Source of the DNA: Nocardiopsis ganjiahuensis DSM 45031
GTDB lineage: Bacteria > Actinomycetota > Actinomycetes > Streptosporangiales > Streptosporangiaceae
Length of the DNA stretch: 64,000 nucleotides
Direction of reading: 5' to 3'
Assembly (NCBI RefSeq): GCF_000341085.1
Contig: NZ_ANBA01000009.1
Coordinates: 496,001 to 560,000 of the forward strand
Part shown: positions 28,346 through 37,384 of the stretch, one piece after another
Numbering within the stretch: position 1 is the stretch's first letter
Layout: the number at the start of each line of letters is the position of its first letter
Notes under the pieces: generated by a model
The model's database searches: none
What the model saw: the letters and a program-made list of their open reading frames with translations, nothing else
Told to the model about the DNA's origin: nothing
Translations under genes and position numbers: made by a program

Positions 28346-28939
28346 CTACAGGACACCCTTGGTCGAGGGAACCCCCGTGACGCGCGGGTCGCTCTCGGTG
28401 GCCGCGCGCAGGGCGCGGGCGAACGCCTTGAACTGGGCCTCGACGATGTGGTGGGCGTTGCGGCCGTAGGGCACGTGGATGTGCAGGGCCACGCGGGCCT
28501 GGGCCACGAAGGACTCGAAGATGTGGCGGGTCATCGTGGTGTCGTAGTCGCGACCGATGATCGGGGCCATGCCCTCGGGCTCGGTGTGCACCAGGTAGGG
28601 GCGGCCGGAGACGTCGACGGTGACCTCGGCGAGGGCCTCGTCGAGGGGCACCTTGGCGTCGGCGAAGCGGCGGATGCCCGCCCGGTCGCCGAGCGCCTCG
28701 CGGAAGGCGGCGCCCAGGGCCAGGGCGGTGTCCTCCATGGTGTGGTGCGAGTCGATGTGCAGGTCGCCCTCGGTGCGCACGGTGAGGTCGAACAGCCCGT
28801 GCTTGGCGAGCTGGTCGAGCATGTGGTCGAAGAAGCCGACCCCGGTGGAGACGTCGGCGACGCCGGTGCCGTCCAGGTCGACCTCGACCAGGACCTTGGT
28901 TTCCTTGGTTGCGCGTTCGACGCGCCCGGTGCGGCTCAT
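28346..28939 (-). CDS. hisB: imidazoleglycerol-phosphate dehydratase
   Basis: Mn-dependent dehydration of imidazole glycerol phosphate to imidazole acetol phosphate. 197 residues, stand-alone dehydratase without the histidinol phosphatase fusion of enterobacteria. The two metal-binding motifs DSHHTMED and [17 protein letters not shown] are intact, as is [17 protein letters not shown] 28939 follows hisC by 43 bases. Confidence 0.97.
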   Translation of the reverse strand: MSRTGRVERATKETKVLVEVDLDGTGVADVSTGVGFFDHMLDQLAKHGLFDLTVRTEGDLHIDSHHTMEDTALALGAAFREALGDRAGIRRFADAKVPLDEALAEVTVDVSGRPYLVHTEPEGMAPIIGRDYDTTMTRHIFESFVAQARVALHIHVPYGRNAHHIVEAQFKAFARALRAATESDPRVTGVPSTKGVL

Positions 28940-28982
28940 GGTGCCAGTCCTTCTCGGTGGTGCGGTGGTGGATCTGTGGTGG

Positions 28983-30065
28983 TTACCGGCCGATGGCCTT
29001 GAGGAGCGCCGTACGGAAGGCGGCCATCTCCTCGGGGGTGCCGACGGTGACGCGCAGCCATCCGGGCGGACCGACCTCGCGGATGAGGACCTGCTGGTCG
29101 AGCACGTCCTGCCAGACCCTGCTGCGGTCCTCGAACTCACCGAACAGGACGAAGTTGGCGTCGGAGTCGGCGACGGACAGGCCCTGCTCGCGCAGCCAGC
29201 TGACGAGGGAGTCGCGTTCGTCGCGCAGGTCGTCGACGGCCGCGAGGAGTTCGTCGGCGTGGTCCAGGGCGGTGAGGGCGACCGTCTGGGTGACGGCGGA
29301 CAGGTGGTACGGCAGCCGGACCAGTTGGAGGGCATCGACCACGGCGGGGTGCGCGGCGAGGTAGCCCACGCGCGCGCCGGCCAGGGCGAAGGCCTTGGAC
29401 ATGGTGCGCGAGACGATCAGCCGGGGGTGATCCGAGAGCAGGGTCAGGGCGCTGGGAGTGCCCTCGCGGCGGAACTCGGCGTAGGCCTCGTCCACGACCA
29501 CCACGCCGGGGGCGGCGCGGGCGATGCGCTCGATGTCGGCGATCTCCAGGGCGGTGCCGGTGGGGTTGTTGGGCGAGGTCAGGAAGATGACGCTGGGCCG
29601 GTGCTCGGCGATGGCGGCGAGCGCGGCGTCGACGTCGACACGGAAGTCGGCGTCGCGCGGCACGGACACCCAACCCGTTCCGGTGCCCCGGGAGATGATC
29701 GGGTGCATGGAGTAGGACGGTTCGAAGCCCATCGCCGTGCGGCCGGGACCGCCGAAGGCCTGGAGCAGCTGCTGGAGGATCTCGTTGGACCCGTTGGCCG
29801 CCCAGATGTGGGACGAGGTCAGGTCGTGGCCGAGGTAGGCGGCCAGCCCCTCACGCAGGCGGACCGCGTCGCGGTCGGGGTAGCGGTTGAGGCCCAGGGC
29901 GGTCTGGGCGACCGCCTCGGCCAGCGCCTCGGCCAGGCGCGGCGAGGGGGCGTGCGGGTTCTCGTTGGTGTTGAGGACCACCGGCACGTCCAGCTGGGGT
30001 GCGCCGTAGGGCGCGCGCCCGCGCAGATCGTCGCGCAGGGGCAGGTCGTTCAGAGTGAAGCTCAC
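28983..30065 (-). CDS. hisC: histidinol-phosphate aminotransferase
   Basis: PLP aminotransferase converting imidazole acetol phosphate to histidinol phosphate. 360 residues. The N-terminal [21 protein letters not shown], the SPNNPTGT substrate region, [10 protein letters not shown] and the PLP lysine in [17 protein letters not shown] are all present. Two GTG starts compete (30074 and 30065); 30065 gives [16 protein letters not shown], the usual family start. No strong ribosome binding site is visible for either. A 266-bp gap with repeat copy B separates it from hisD. Confidence 0.95.
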   Translation of the reverse strand: MSFTLNDLPLRDDLRGRAPYGAPQLDVPVVLNTNENPHAPSPRLAEALAEAVAQTALGLNRYPDRDAVRLREGLAAYLGHDLTSSHIWAANGSNEILQQLLQAFGGPGRTAMGFEPSYSMHPIISRGTGTGWVSVPRDADFRVDVDAALAAIAEHRPSVIFLTSPNNPTGTALEIADIERIARAAPGVVVVDEAYAEFRREGTPSALTLLSDHPRLIVSRTMSKAFALAGARVGYLAAHPAVVDALQLVRLPYHLSAVTQTVALTALDHADELLAAVDDLRDERDSLVSWLREQGLSVADSDANFVLFGEFEDRSRVWQDVLDQQVLIREVGPPGWLRVTVGTPEEMAAFRTALLKAIGR

Positions 30066-30188
30066 TGGTTTCACACTCGTGGTCGGTTGTGGCGGGGCGT
30101 ACGTGCGGGACCCCTGTGACCACCGTGGTCACAGAGTGCCCCGGACACCTGCCCCGCGGGCGGTCGGCCTTCGGCTGTGTTGATCTGT

Positions 30189-30312
30189 GGCCTCCGCTTC
30201 GCTTCGGCCAGTGTTCGGGCGCCAAGAAGGGCAGGAACCTTCGGCGCCTACGGTGTGATGGCTCGTGCCTCGCAATCCCACCTCCGGCACCTCCAGAACC
30301 CTGCCGGCGCCC
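30189..30312 (-). repeat. his-operon intergenic repeat, copy B (inverted relative to copy A)
   Basis: 30211-30312 is the reverse complement of copy A 27301-27402 at 94 of 102 positions, and 30189-30209 matches the second block at 20 of 21. The two blocks are nearly adjacent here but 56 bases apart in copy A. It lies between hisD and hisC. The opposite orientation rules out duplication of a simple operon segment and argues for a mobile or dispersed repeat family. Confidence 0.85.
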
Positions 30313-30331
30313 TCACGGCAACCCCCTCTGG

Positions 30332-31645
30332 CTAAGGTTTGGCCTCTTCTTCAGCATGGCCCGAGCGGGCGGCGACGGCTTCGCCGTGCGCGGGCAGGTC
30401 CTCGGCCTCGGCCAGGGTGATGACGTGATGGGCGACGTCGGCCAGCGCGTCACGGTCGTACTCCACGATGTGCACCCCGCGCAGGAAGGTCTGCACGCTC
30501 AGGCCGCCGCTGTGGCAGGCGCAGCCGCCGGTGGGCAGCACGTGGTTGGACCCCGCGGCGTAGTCGCCGAGGGAGACCGGGGAGTGGTCACCGACGAAGA
30601 TCGCTCCGGCGTTGCGCACGCGCGCGGCCCGGGCCGGGGCGTCGGCCGTCATGATCTCCAGGTGTTCGGCCGCGTAGGCGTCGACGACGGCCAGGCCCTG
30701 TTCGAGGTCGTCGACCAGGACGATGCCGGACTGCGGACCGGACAGTGCCTGTCGGACGCGCTCGCTGTGCTTGGTGGCGGCGACGCGCGCGGTGAGGCGT
30801 TCGGTGACGGCTTCGGCCAGCGCCTCGTCCGGGGTGACCAGGACGGAGGCGGCGACGACGTCGTGCTCGGCCTGGCTGATGAGGTCGGCGGCGACGTAGT
30901 CGGGGTTCGCGGTGGAGTCGGCGAGGATCGCGATCTCGGTGGGGCCGGCCTCGGCGTCGATGCCGATGACCCCCTTGAGCAGGCGCTTGGCGGCGGCGAC
31001 CCAGATGTTGCCGGGACCGGTGACCATGTCCACGCGTTCGCAGTCGTCCGTGCCGTAGGCGAACATCGCCACGGCCTGGGCGCCGCCGACCGCGTAGACC
31101 TCGTCGACGCCGAGCAGGGCGCAGGCGGCGAGGATGGTCGGGTGCGGCAGACCGCCGAAGTCCTTCTGGGGCGGCGAGGTGACCGCGAGGGAGGACACGC
31201 CCGCCTCCTGGGCGGGGACGACGTTCATGATGACGCTGGAGGGGTAGACGGCGCGGCCGCCCGGCACGTACAGGCCGACGCGGTTGACCGGGATCCACTT
31301 CTCGGTGACGGTGCCGCCGGGCACGACCTGGGTGGTGTGGGTCCGGCGCCGCTGCTCGCGGTGGACCTTGCGGGCGCGGCGGATGGACTCCTCCAGCGCG
31401 GCGCGCACGGCGGGGGCCAGCTCGGCGAGCGCGGTGTCGATGGCGTCCTTGGGGACGCGGATGTCGGTGAGCCGCACACCGTCGAAGCGCTCGGTGAGTT
31501 CGACCAGGGCCTCGGTTCCGCGATGGCGCACGTCCTCGCAGAGCGGCCGGACGCGTTCGGTGGCGTCCGCCACATCGATTTCGGCGCGCGGAAGAGCGTC
31601 GCGCGGGTCGCCTGAGGAGCCTCGGAGGTCGATTCGACTGATCAC
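30332..31645 (-). CDS. hisD: histidinol dehydrogenase
   Basis: Zn- and NAD-dependent two-step oxidation of histidinol to histidine, the last step of the pathway. 437 residues. Family signatures [53 protein letters not shown] and the C-terminal NHVLPTGG are present. GTG 31645 has a TAGACT box (31652-31657) 6 bases upstream and no ribosome binding site, so the his operon message probably starts at the GTG (leaderless). First gene of the operon. Confidence 0.97.
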   Translation of the reverse strand: MISRIDLRGSSGDPRDALPRAEIDVADATERVRPLCEDVRHRGTEALVELTERFDGVRLTDIRVPKDAIDTALAELAPAVRAALEESIRRARKVHREQRRRTHTTQVVPGGTVTEKWIPVNRVGLYVPGGRAVYPSSVIMNVVPAQEAGVSSLAVTSPPQKDFGGLPHPTILAACALLGVDEVYAVGGAQAVAMFAYGTDDCERVDMVTGPGNIWVAAAKRLLKGVIGIDAEAGPTEIAILADSTANPDYVAADLISQAEHDVVAASVLVTPDEALAEAVTERLTARVAATKHSERVRQALSGPQSGIVLVDDLEQGLAVVDAYAAEHLEIMTADAPARAARVRNAGAIFVGDHSPVSLGDYAAGSNHVLPTGGCACHSGGLSVQTFLRGVHIVEYDRDALADVAHHVITLAEAEDLPAHGEAVAARSGHAEEEAKP

Positions 31646-31790
31646 GGACCCAGTCTAGGGGGCGACACCCCATCCATGGGCAGTGACGTCCGGATGATGG
31701 ACACCACACCCGTGCGACCGGCGTGAACCCCGCCTCGGCAGGCATGTGCGCACACTCCCCCACAAATACCCGGCATAAGCGTCACCTAAG

Positions 31791-31839
31791 TTTGGAACAC
31801 CTAACCTAATGAAGCCAATGAAAGGCTTGCCTAACAAAT
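31791..31839 (+). promoter_or_regulatory. candidate iron boxes (IdeR/DmdR-type) upstream of ferritin
   Basis: TTTGGAACACCTAACCTAA (31791-31809) matches the IdeR/DmdR consensus TTAGGTTAGGCTAACCTAA, as I recall it, at about 14 of 19 positions, with the whole right half conserved. A second, weaker copy containing AGGCTTGCCTAAC lies at 31821-31839. They sit 45-105 bp upstream of the ferritin -10 box, where IdeR activates ferritin genes in mycobacteria when iron is plentiful. Confidence 0.55.
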
Positions 31840-31883
31840 TCAAGAGCCTTTAGTGGCGTTTCGCAATATGCTTTTGAATGCGT

Positions 31884-31889
31884 TATTGT
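31884..31889 (+). promoter_or_regulatory. -10 box of ferritin gene, leaderless arrangement
   Basis: TATTGT ends 6 bases before the ATG of the ferritin gene and no Shine-Dalgarno sequence is present, the typical actinobacterial leaderless promoter layout. Confidence 0.6.
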
Positions 31890-31895
31890 GGTGAC

Positions 31896-32456
31896 ATGAC
31901 TTCGAACAAGACCAGCGATAGCAGCCTTTCCAAGTTCCACCGCCTCCTGGTCGACCAGGTACGGCACGAGTTCACTGCCTCGCACCAGTACGTGGCGATC
32001 GCGGCCTGGTTCGACGACCAGGACCTGCCGCAGCTGGCCCGGGTCTTCTACGAGCAGTCGCTCGAGGAGCGCGACCACGCGATGATGATCGTGCGGTACC
32101 TGCTCGACAGCGACATCACGTTCGCCCTTCCGGGCGTGGACGAGATCGAGACCGACTTCGCCGTCCCCCGCGACCTGGTCGCCCTGGCCCTGCGCCAGGA
32201 GCGCGAGGTGAGCGACCAGTTCCAGCGCCTGGCCAGGGTCGCCCGCGACGAGGACGACTACACCGGCGAGCAGTTCCTCCAGTGGTTCATCCAGGAGCAG
32301 GTGGAGGAGGTCGCCAAGATGTCGACCCTCCTCAACGTCGTGGACCGCGCCAACGGCAACCTGTTCGACGTGGAGACCTTCGTCGCCCGCGACATGCCCA
32401 GCGAGGGCGACGGCAGCCAGGGCGCGCCCGGCACGGCCGGCCCCGCGGTGTCCTGA
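31896..32456 (+). CDS. ferritin-like iron-storage protein
   Basis: 186 residues. The four-helix-bundle ferroxidase residues are visible: Glu in QVRHEFTASHQY, the EERDH motif (Glu-Glu-x-x-His) about residue 60, and Glu/Gln residues in LRQEREVSDQF and FIQEQVEEV. No methionine equivalent to the haem ligand of bacterioferritin stands out, so it is a non-haem ferritin (Ftn/BfrB type) that oxidises and stores iron. It starts at ATG 31896 directly behind a -10 box. Candidate iron boxes upstream suggest IdeR/DmdR control. Confidence 0.9.
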   Translation: MTSNKTSDSSLSKFHRLLVDQVRHEFTASHQYVAIAAWFDDQDLPQLARVFYEQSLEERDHAMMIVRYLLDSDITFALPGVDEIETDFAVPRDLVALALRQEREVSDQFQRLARVARDEDDYTGEQFLQWFIQEQVEEVAKMSTLLNVVDRANGNLFDVETFVARDMPSEGDGSQGAPGTAGPAVS

Positions 32457-32523
32457 CACCCGCACGATCCATCCCGCGGCCCGGCGGCGTACGCGCCCCC
32501 GGGCCGCGAGGCATACTGGGACC

Positions 32524-33306
32524 ATGCCAGAGGCACTGCCGATCTTCCCGCTGAACACCGTGTTGTTCCCCGGCATGACGATCCCTCTCCACGTGTTCGA
32601 GCAGAGGTACCGTCGGCTGGTCTCCGAGCTGCTCGGACCGACCCTCGCCGGAGGTGAGGCGGGCGGCCGGGACCGCGGACCCGCCCGGTTCGGTGTCGTG
32701 TGGATCGAACTGGGGCACGAGGTGGCCAGCGAGTCCGGCCAGGGCGCGGGCGGCACGGACACCGGGGTGCCCAGCACCACCGGCTCCGGCACCCGCCCCT
32801 CCCTGCCCCTGGTCAGCGCGACCGGGTGCACGGCCGTGGTGCGGGACGTGCGCACCTACGAGGACGGCCGGTACGACCTGGTGGTCGAGGGCGGTACCCG
32901 GTTCACGATCACCGATCTGACCGAGGTGGACCCCTCCTCCCCCGACGACTACTCCACCGCGTCGGCCTCCCTCCTGCCCGAGGCCCTGGGCCCGGACGCC
33001 AAGGAACACGCCGAGCGGGTGCGTGACCTGTACGAGGTGTACCGGCAGCGGCTCTCCTCGATCGGGATGGCCCCGGAGACCTCGCGGGACCTGCCCCGCG
33101 ACCCGGTCGGCCTGTCGCACGCGGTGGCGGCATCGATCGTGCTGGACTCGGCGGAGAAGCAGCGGCTGCTGGAGGCCGAGGACGCCGCGACCCGGCTGGC
33201 CGTGGCCGCCCGCTTCCTGCGCAGGGAGAACCGCATCGTGGCCGCCCCGGACCTGCCCAACCTCCCCGCGGGCCCCTTCCTCAACAACGGTGTCTCCTTC
33301 AACTAG
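32524..33306 (+). CDS. LON substrate-binding-domain protein
   Basis: 260 residues corresponding only to the N-terminal domain of Lon protease: LPIFPLNTVLFPGMTIPLHVFEQRYRRLV at the start, then the beta-rich core with TRFTITDL and a helical end (ASIVLDSAEKQRLLEAEDAATRLAVAARFLRREN). No ATPase or protease domain, so it may act as an adaptor or substrate-binding factor. CATACT sits 6 bases before ATG 32524 and no ribosome binding site is seen, so it is probably leaderless. A Gly/Thr-rich insertion at about 75-100 is not typical of the domain. Confidence 0.88.
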   Translation: MPEALPIFPLNTVLFPGMTIPLHVFEQRYRRLVSELLGPTLAGGEAGGRDRGPARFGVVWIELGHEVASESGQGAGGTDTGVPSTTGSGTRPSLPLVSATGCTAVVRDVRTYEDGRYDLVVEGGTRFTITDLTEVDPSSPDDYSTASASLLPEALGPDAKEHAERVRDLYEVYRQRLSSIGMAPETSRDLPRDPVGLSHAVAASIVLDSAEKQRLLEAEDAATRLAVAARFLRRENRIVAAPDLPNLPAGPFLNNGVSFN

Positions 33307-33399
33307 GCACTCCCCGCACGGCTGGGCGCGCCTCCCGGGACGGTGGGAGTAGCCTGCCCGGAAGGTTGGAAGCAGCGAAGTGGAAAGCCCAGGTAACGC

Positions 33400-33882
33400 A
33401 TGAGTGGAAAAGCCACGCCCGCGACCGTGGCCGCCGGCCGCACCAAGACCACCTACACCCTGCATCCCTACGAGGTGGAGGGTGGTGACGGCCACTCCTA
33501 CGGGACCGACGCCGCCGACGCGATCGGGGTGCCCCGCGAGCAGGTGTTCAAGACGCTGGTGGCCGAGGTGGACGGCGTGTTCACCGTCGGAGTGGTCCCG
33601 GTCAGCGCGTCGCTCGACCTCAAGGCGCTGGCGGCGGCGGTCGGCGGCAAGCGCGCGACGATGGCCGACCCGGCCAGGGCCGAGAAGATCACCGGGTACG
33701 TCCGCGGCGGCATCAGCCCGCTGGGACAGCGCAAGCGACTACGCACGGTGATCGACTCCTCCGTCACCGGGCTGCGTTCGGTCTACGTCTCCGCCGGGCG
33801 CCGGGGCCTCCAGATGGAGCTGACTCCCAAGGACCTGATCGCGCTGACCGAGGCGGTCACCGCTCCCATCGGGGCGGACTGA
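33400..33882 (+). CDS. ybaK: Cys-tRNA(Pro)/Cys-tRNA(Cys) deacylase
   Basis: 160 residues of the YbaK/EbsC editing-domain family, which clears Cys mischarged onto tRNA-Pro. The fold-defining segments are HSYGTDAADAIGVPREQVFKTLVA, the catalytic-Lys region (VFKTLVAEVDG) and GYVRGGISPLGQRKRLRTVID. ATG 33400 is preceded by GGAAAGCCCAGG. It stands alone between the LON-domain gene and the acyl-CoA synthetase gene. Confidence 0.92.
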   Translation: MSGKATPATVAAGRTKTTYTLHPYEVEGGDGHSYGTDAADAIGVPREQVFKTLVAEVDGVFTVGVVPVSASLDLKALAAAVGGKRATMADPARAEKITGYVRGGISPLGQRKRLRTVIDSSVTGLRSVYVSAGRRGLQMELTPKDLIALTEAVTAPIGAD

Positions 33883-34027
33883 GTCGGCCCCGCCCCGGAG
33901 GCGCGGGGGGAGATCCGGTCGTCCGCTCCTCGGACCCGGAGTCCCCTGCGCCACAGGGGTCGGTGGACCTCCACACATTCGCCCACGGAGTGTTGCCGCC
34001 CCCACTACCCAGGGGTAGCTTTGTGAC

Positions 34028-35896
34028 ATGGGCAACACTTCATCCCCCTTTAAGTCCGTTCCCGACATGTTCGCTTCCCGCGTCGCCGAATCCGGCGAGC
34101 GGGAAGCGTTCACCTATCCGGTCCCCTCCCCCACCGGAGGCAGCGAGAAGTGGGAGAGCCTCACCTGGAACCGGACCCGTGATCGCGTACGCGACCTGGC
34201 GCTGGGCCTCCACTCGCTGGGAGTGACCTCCCAGGCCCGCTGCGCGATCGCCTCCAGCACCCGCATCGAGTGGGTTCTGGCCGACCTCGCGATCCTGTGC
34301 GCGGGCGGGGCCTCCACCACGATCTACCCCACCTCCACGCCTCCCGACTGCGCCTTCATCGTCTCGGACTCCGGCAGCATGGTGGCCTTCGCCGAGAACG
34401 ACGAGCAGGTCGCCAAGCTCGTCGAGCAGCGCGGCGCCATGCCCGGGCTCTCCAGGGTCATCGCCTTCGAGGGCGGGGCCGGGGGTGACGACGACTGGGT
34501 CATGGGCCTGGCCGAACTCGAGGCGCTCGGCGCCGAGCTGCACGCCGAGAAACCGGAGCTGTTCGACGAGCTGGTCTCCTCGGTCAGGGCCGAGCACCTG
34601 GCCACGCTGATCTACACCTCCGGCACCACCGGCCGCCCCAAGGGCGTGCGCCTGGACCACGCCAACTGGCTCTACGAGGCCGAGGCGCTCAAGGTCATGG
34701 GGGACGAGATGCGCGCCCAGGGCTGGGAGATGCTCGACGAGCACGACGTGCAGTACCTGTGGCTGCCGCTGGCCCACAGCTTCGGCAAGGTCATGCAGGT
34801 CGCCCAGTTGCGCATGGGCTTCGAGACCGCCATCGACGGCCGCGTCGACAGGATCGTGGACAACCTGGCCGTCGTGCGGCCGACCTTCATGGCGGCCGCC
34901 CCGCGGATCTTCGAGAAGGTGTACAACAAGGTCGTCATGCAGGCCAAGGAGGGCGGCCCGGCCAAGTACCGGATCTTCAGGTGGGCCGTCGGCGTGGGCG
35001 ACAGGGTGGCCCGGCTGAAGGAGGACGGCAAGGAGCCCCGCGGTGTGCTGGCCGCCCAGTACAGGGTCGCCGACCGGCTGGTGTTCGGAAAGCTGCGCGC
35101 CCGCTTCGGTGACCGGCTGAAGTTCTTCGTGTCCGGCAGCGCTCCCCTGGCCCCCGAGATCGGCCGGTTCTTCTACGGCGCCGGGATCACCATCCTGGAG
35201 GGCTACGGTCTGACCGAGACCTCCGCCGGCGCCTTCCTCAACCGGCCCGGCGACGTCCGCTTCGGCAGCGTCGGTCTGCCCCTGCCCGGGACCGAGGTCA
35301 GGATCGCCGAGGACGGCGAGGTCCTGCTGCGCGGCGGCAGCGTCATGAGCGGTTACCACAATCTGTCCGGCGCCACCGAGGCCGTGCTCGACGAGGAGGG
35401 CTGGTTCGCCACCGGCGACATCGGTGTCCTGGAACACGGCCGCCTGCGGATCACCGACCGCAAGAAGGAACTGATCAAGACCGCGAGCGGCAAGTACGTG
35501 GCGCCGCAGGGGATCGAGAGCCGCTTCAAGTCGCTCTGCCCCTACGTGGGCAACCTGGTGGTGCACGGCGACCGCCGGCCCTACTGCGTGGCCCTGGTCA
35601 CCCTGGACCCCGAGGCGATCGAGGTCTGGGCCGAGGCCAACGGCCTGGGCGCGCTGAACTACGGCGGCCTGACCAAGGAGCCCAAGGTCCGGGCGATGGT
35701 CCAGGAGGCCATCGACGAACTCAACAAGGACCTGCCCAGGCACGAGACCGTCAAGGACTTCGCCATCCTGCCGAGCGAGCTGACGGTGGAGCAGGGTGAG
35801 ATCACGCCGAGCCTGAAGATGCGCCGCAGGGCGGTGGAGGAACGGTACAGCGACCTGCTCGAGGGCATGTACAAGGACTCCATCCAGTCCCTGTGA
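34028..35896 (+). CDS. long-chain acyl-CoA synthetase (AMP-forming), FadD15-like
   Basis: Activates long-chain fatty acids to acyl-CoA through an acyl-AMP intermediate. 622 residues. The AMP-binding P-loop-like motif is LIYTSGTTGRPKGVRL (about residue 198), A5 is EGYGLTET, A7 is GWFATGDIG, and A10 has the lysine in GEITPSLKMRR. ITDRKKELIKTASGKYVAPQGIE is typical of the bacterial/eukaryotic long-chain group. TAGCTT (34016-34021) sits 6 bases before ATG 34028 without a ribosome binding site: leaderless. Convergent with the next gene, with only 9 bp between stops. Confidence 0.93.
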   Translation: MGNTSSPFKSVPDMFASRVAESGEREAFTYPVPSPTGGSEKWESLTWNRTRDRVRDLALGLHSLGVTSQARCAIASSTRIEWVLADLAILCAGGASTTIYPTSTPPDCAFIVSDSGSMVAFAENDEQVAKLVEQRGAMPGLSRVIAFEGGAGGDDDWVMGLAELEALGAELHAEKPELFDELVSSVRAEHLATLIYTSGTTGRPKGVRLDHANWLYEAEALKVMGDEMRAQGWEMLDEHDVQYLWLPLAHSFGKVMQVAQLRMGFETAIDGRVDRIVDNLAVVRPTFMAAAPRIFEKVYNKVVMQAKEGGPAKYRIFRWAVGVGDRVARLKEDGKEPRGVLAAQYRVADRLVFGKLRARFGDRLKFFVSGSAPLAPEIGRFFYGAGITILEGYGLTETSAGAFLNRPGDVRFGSVGLPLPGTEVRIAEDGEVLLRGGSVMSGYHNLSGATEAVLDEEGWFATGDIGVLEHGRLRITDRKKELIKTASGKYVAPQGIESRFKSLCPYVGNLVVHGDRRPYCVALVTLDPEAIEVWAEANGLGALNYGGLTKEPKVRAMVQEAIDELNKDLPRHETVKDFAILPSELTVEQGEITPSLKMRRRAVEERYSDLLEGMYKDSIQSL

Positions 35897-35905
35897 GGGG
35901 CGGGG

Positions 35906-36670
35906 TCAGCCCCGCGGCCCCTCCGGGCCGGGGCGCTCCCCCTCCGCCGCGACCGGCGGCTCCCACCCCTCCGGGTCGGGGGTCGCCGCCGTGCCGTGGG
36001 AAGCGGGCGCTGAGGCATCACCCGTGTGGGGACCGGAGGCGGGAGCCCCGGGGACCGGGTCACCGGAAACCGGTGTTCCGGTGACCGGGACGCCTGGGGC
36101 GGGCGCCTCGGCGCGGACGGGTTCGGGGACACCGGGCTGGTCGCCGCGCAGCAGGCTGAAGGCGTCCAGCAGCCCGTACTGGAGGATGTGCACGAAGGGC
36201 CACACGACCAGGAAAGCGGTGGCCTGGAGCTGGAGGGCAGCGACCACGGTGTCACCGGCGTCGGCGGCCAGAACCGTCTCCCGGGCCGACGCGTCCAGGG
36301 CGACGCCGATCCGCCAGAGCAGGACGGAGGCCGCGGCCGAACCCAGCGCCCCCGCGACCAGGCCGACCAGGCGCAGGTCCTCGAAGCGGCGCCGGGCCAG
36401 GGAGAACTGCACCATGTAGGTGACGTATCCGGTGACCAGACCGGCCACCGCGGTGATCACCGCGAAGTAGCCCTCGCCCGCGAAGACGGTCTCGGAGGCC
36501 CCGGTGAACACACCCCCGTCGGGCAGGACCACCACCTCGGGTCGCGGGGCGAGCCACCACCACAGCGGCCCCAGGAGGGCGCCCAGCAGGACCACTCCCC
36601 CGAGGAAGGCCGCGCCCACAGCGAGGCCGCGCCCCGCTCCCGACGCACCCGTGTCGCTCTGCTCCGCCAT
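35906..36670 (-). CDS. membrane protein of unknown function (possibly DUF2567-like)
   Basis: 254 residues: four predicted transmembrane helices between about 12 and 180 (GLAVGAAFLGGVVLLGALLGPLWWWL, YFAVITAVAGLVTGYVTYMVQF, LVGLVAGALGSAAASVLLWRIGV, ATAFLVVWPFVHILQYGLLDAF) and a Pro/Gly/Thr-rich acidic cytoplasmic tail of about 70 residues with a VPVTGTPVSGDPVPG-type repeat. ATG 36670 has AAGGAG 6 bases upstream. Divergent from the DinB-type gene. The family name is a tentative recollection. Confidence 0.7.
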   Translation of the reverse strand: MAEQSDTGASGAGRGLAVGAAFLGGVVLLGALLGPLWWWLAPRPEVVVLPDGGVFTGASETVFAGEGYFAVITAVAGLVTGYVTYMVQFSLARRRFEDLRLVGLVAGALGSAAASVLLWRIGVALDASARETVLAADAGDTVVAALQLQATAFLVVWPFVHILQYGLLDAFSLLRGDQPGVPEPVRAEAPAPGVPVTGTPVSGDPVPGAPASGPHTGDASAPASHGTAATPDPEGWEPPVAAEGERPGPEGPRG

Positions 36671-36748
36671 CGACCGCTCCTTCTCGTCGCCGCCCGGACC
36701 TGCCGAAAACCAGTGGATACCGGACATGACCCGAAGGAGAATACCGCC

Positions 36749-37282
36749 ATGAGCGACAAGAGCAGTTCCCTGACCCGGTCCGAGCGTGTCGATCCTCCCA
36801 TGGCCGCCGACGAGCGCACGATGCTCCTGGCCTGGCTGGACTGGCACCGGGCCACGGTGCACAGCAAATGCGCCGGTCTGGCCGCCGACCTCGCCTCGAC
36901 CGCGCCGCTGCCGTCGTCACCGATGTCCACCATCGGCGGGATCGTGTCCCACCTGCGCTGGGTGGAGGCGTTCTGGTTCGAGGTGGTGATGCTCAACCAG
37001 CCCGACGTGGCGCCCTATTCGGCCGAGGACCCCGACGCGGAGTTCAGGCTCGGGGCGCAGCGCCCCCTGGACGAGCTCCTCGCCGAGTACGCCGCCCAGT
37101 GCGAACGCTCCCGGGAGATCACCTCCCACCTGGAGCTGGGCAACTCCTCGCGCAGGATCCCGGACCACCGGGGGCGGACGACCCTGCGCTGGGTCCTGAT
37201 GCACATGGTCGAGGAGACCGCCCGGCACAACGGGCACCTGGACGTCCTCCGGGAGCTCGCGGACGGCGTGACCGGCGAGTAG
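36749..37282 (+). CDS. DinB-superfamily (DUF664) protein
   Basis: 177 residues of the four-helix DinB/YfiT fold. The three metal-ligand histidines expected for the family are suggested by HLRWVEAFWFE, MHMVEET and ARHNGHLD. Members include mycothiol- and bacillithiol-dependent S-transferases and maleylpyruvate isomerases; the substrate cannot be read from sequence. ATG 36749 has AAGGAGA about 9 bases upstream. Confidence 0.87.
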   Translation: MSDKSSSLTRSERVDPPMAADERTMLLAWLDWHRATVHSKCAGLAADLASTAPLPSSPMSTIGGIVSHLRWVEAFWFEVVMLNQPDVAPYSAEDPDAEFRLGAQRPLDELLAEYAAQCERSREITSHLELGNSSRRIPDHRGRTTLRWVLMHMVEETARHNGHLDVLRELADGVTGE

Positions 37283-37308
37283 CCGGCCGCGAACACCGGC
37301 TCTTCCGG

Positions 37309-37355
37309 AGCACGAGGGCCCGGGACGGCGTGTGTCCGTCCCGGGCCCCCGTGCT
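37309..37355. terminator. 20-bp hairpin between convergent genes
   Basis: Arms 37309-37328 and 37336-37355 pair with a single mismatch around a 7-base loop, between the DinB-type gene and padR. Likely bidirectional. Confidence 0.75.
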
Positions 37356-37384
37356 GTCCGGATCTGCCTGCGCGGCCCGGCCGC

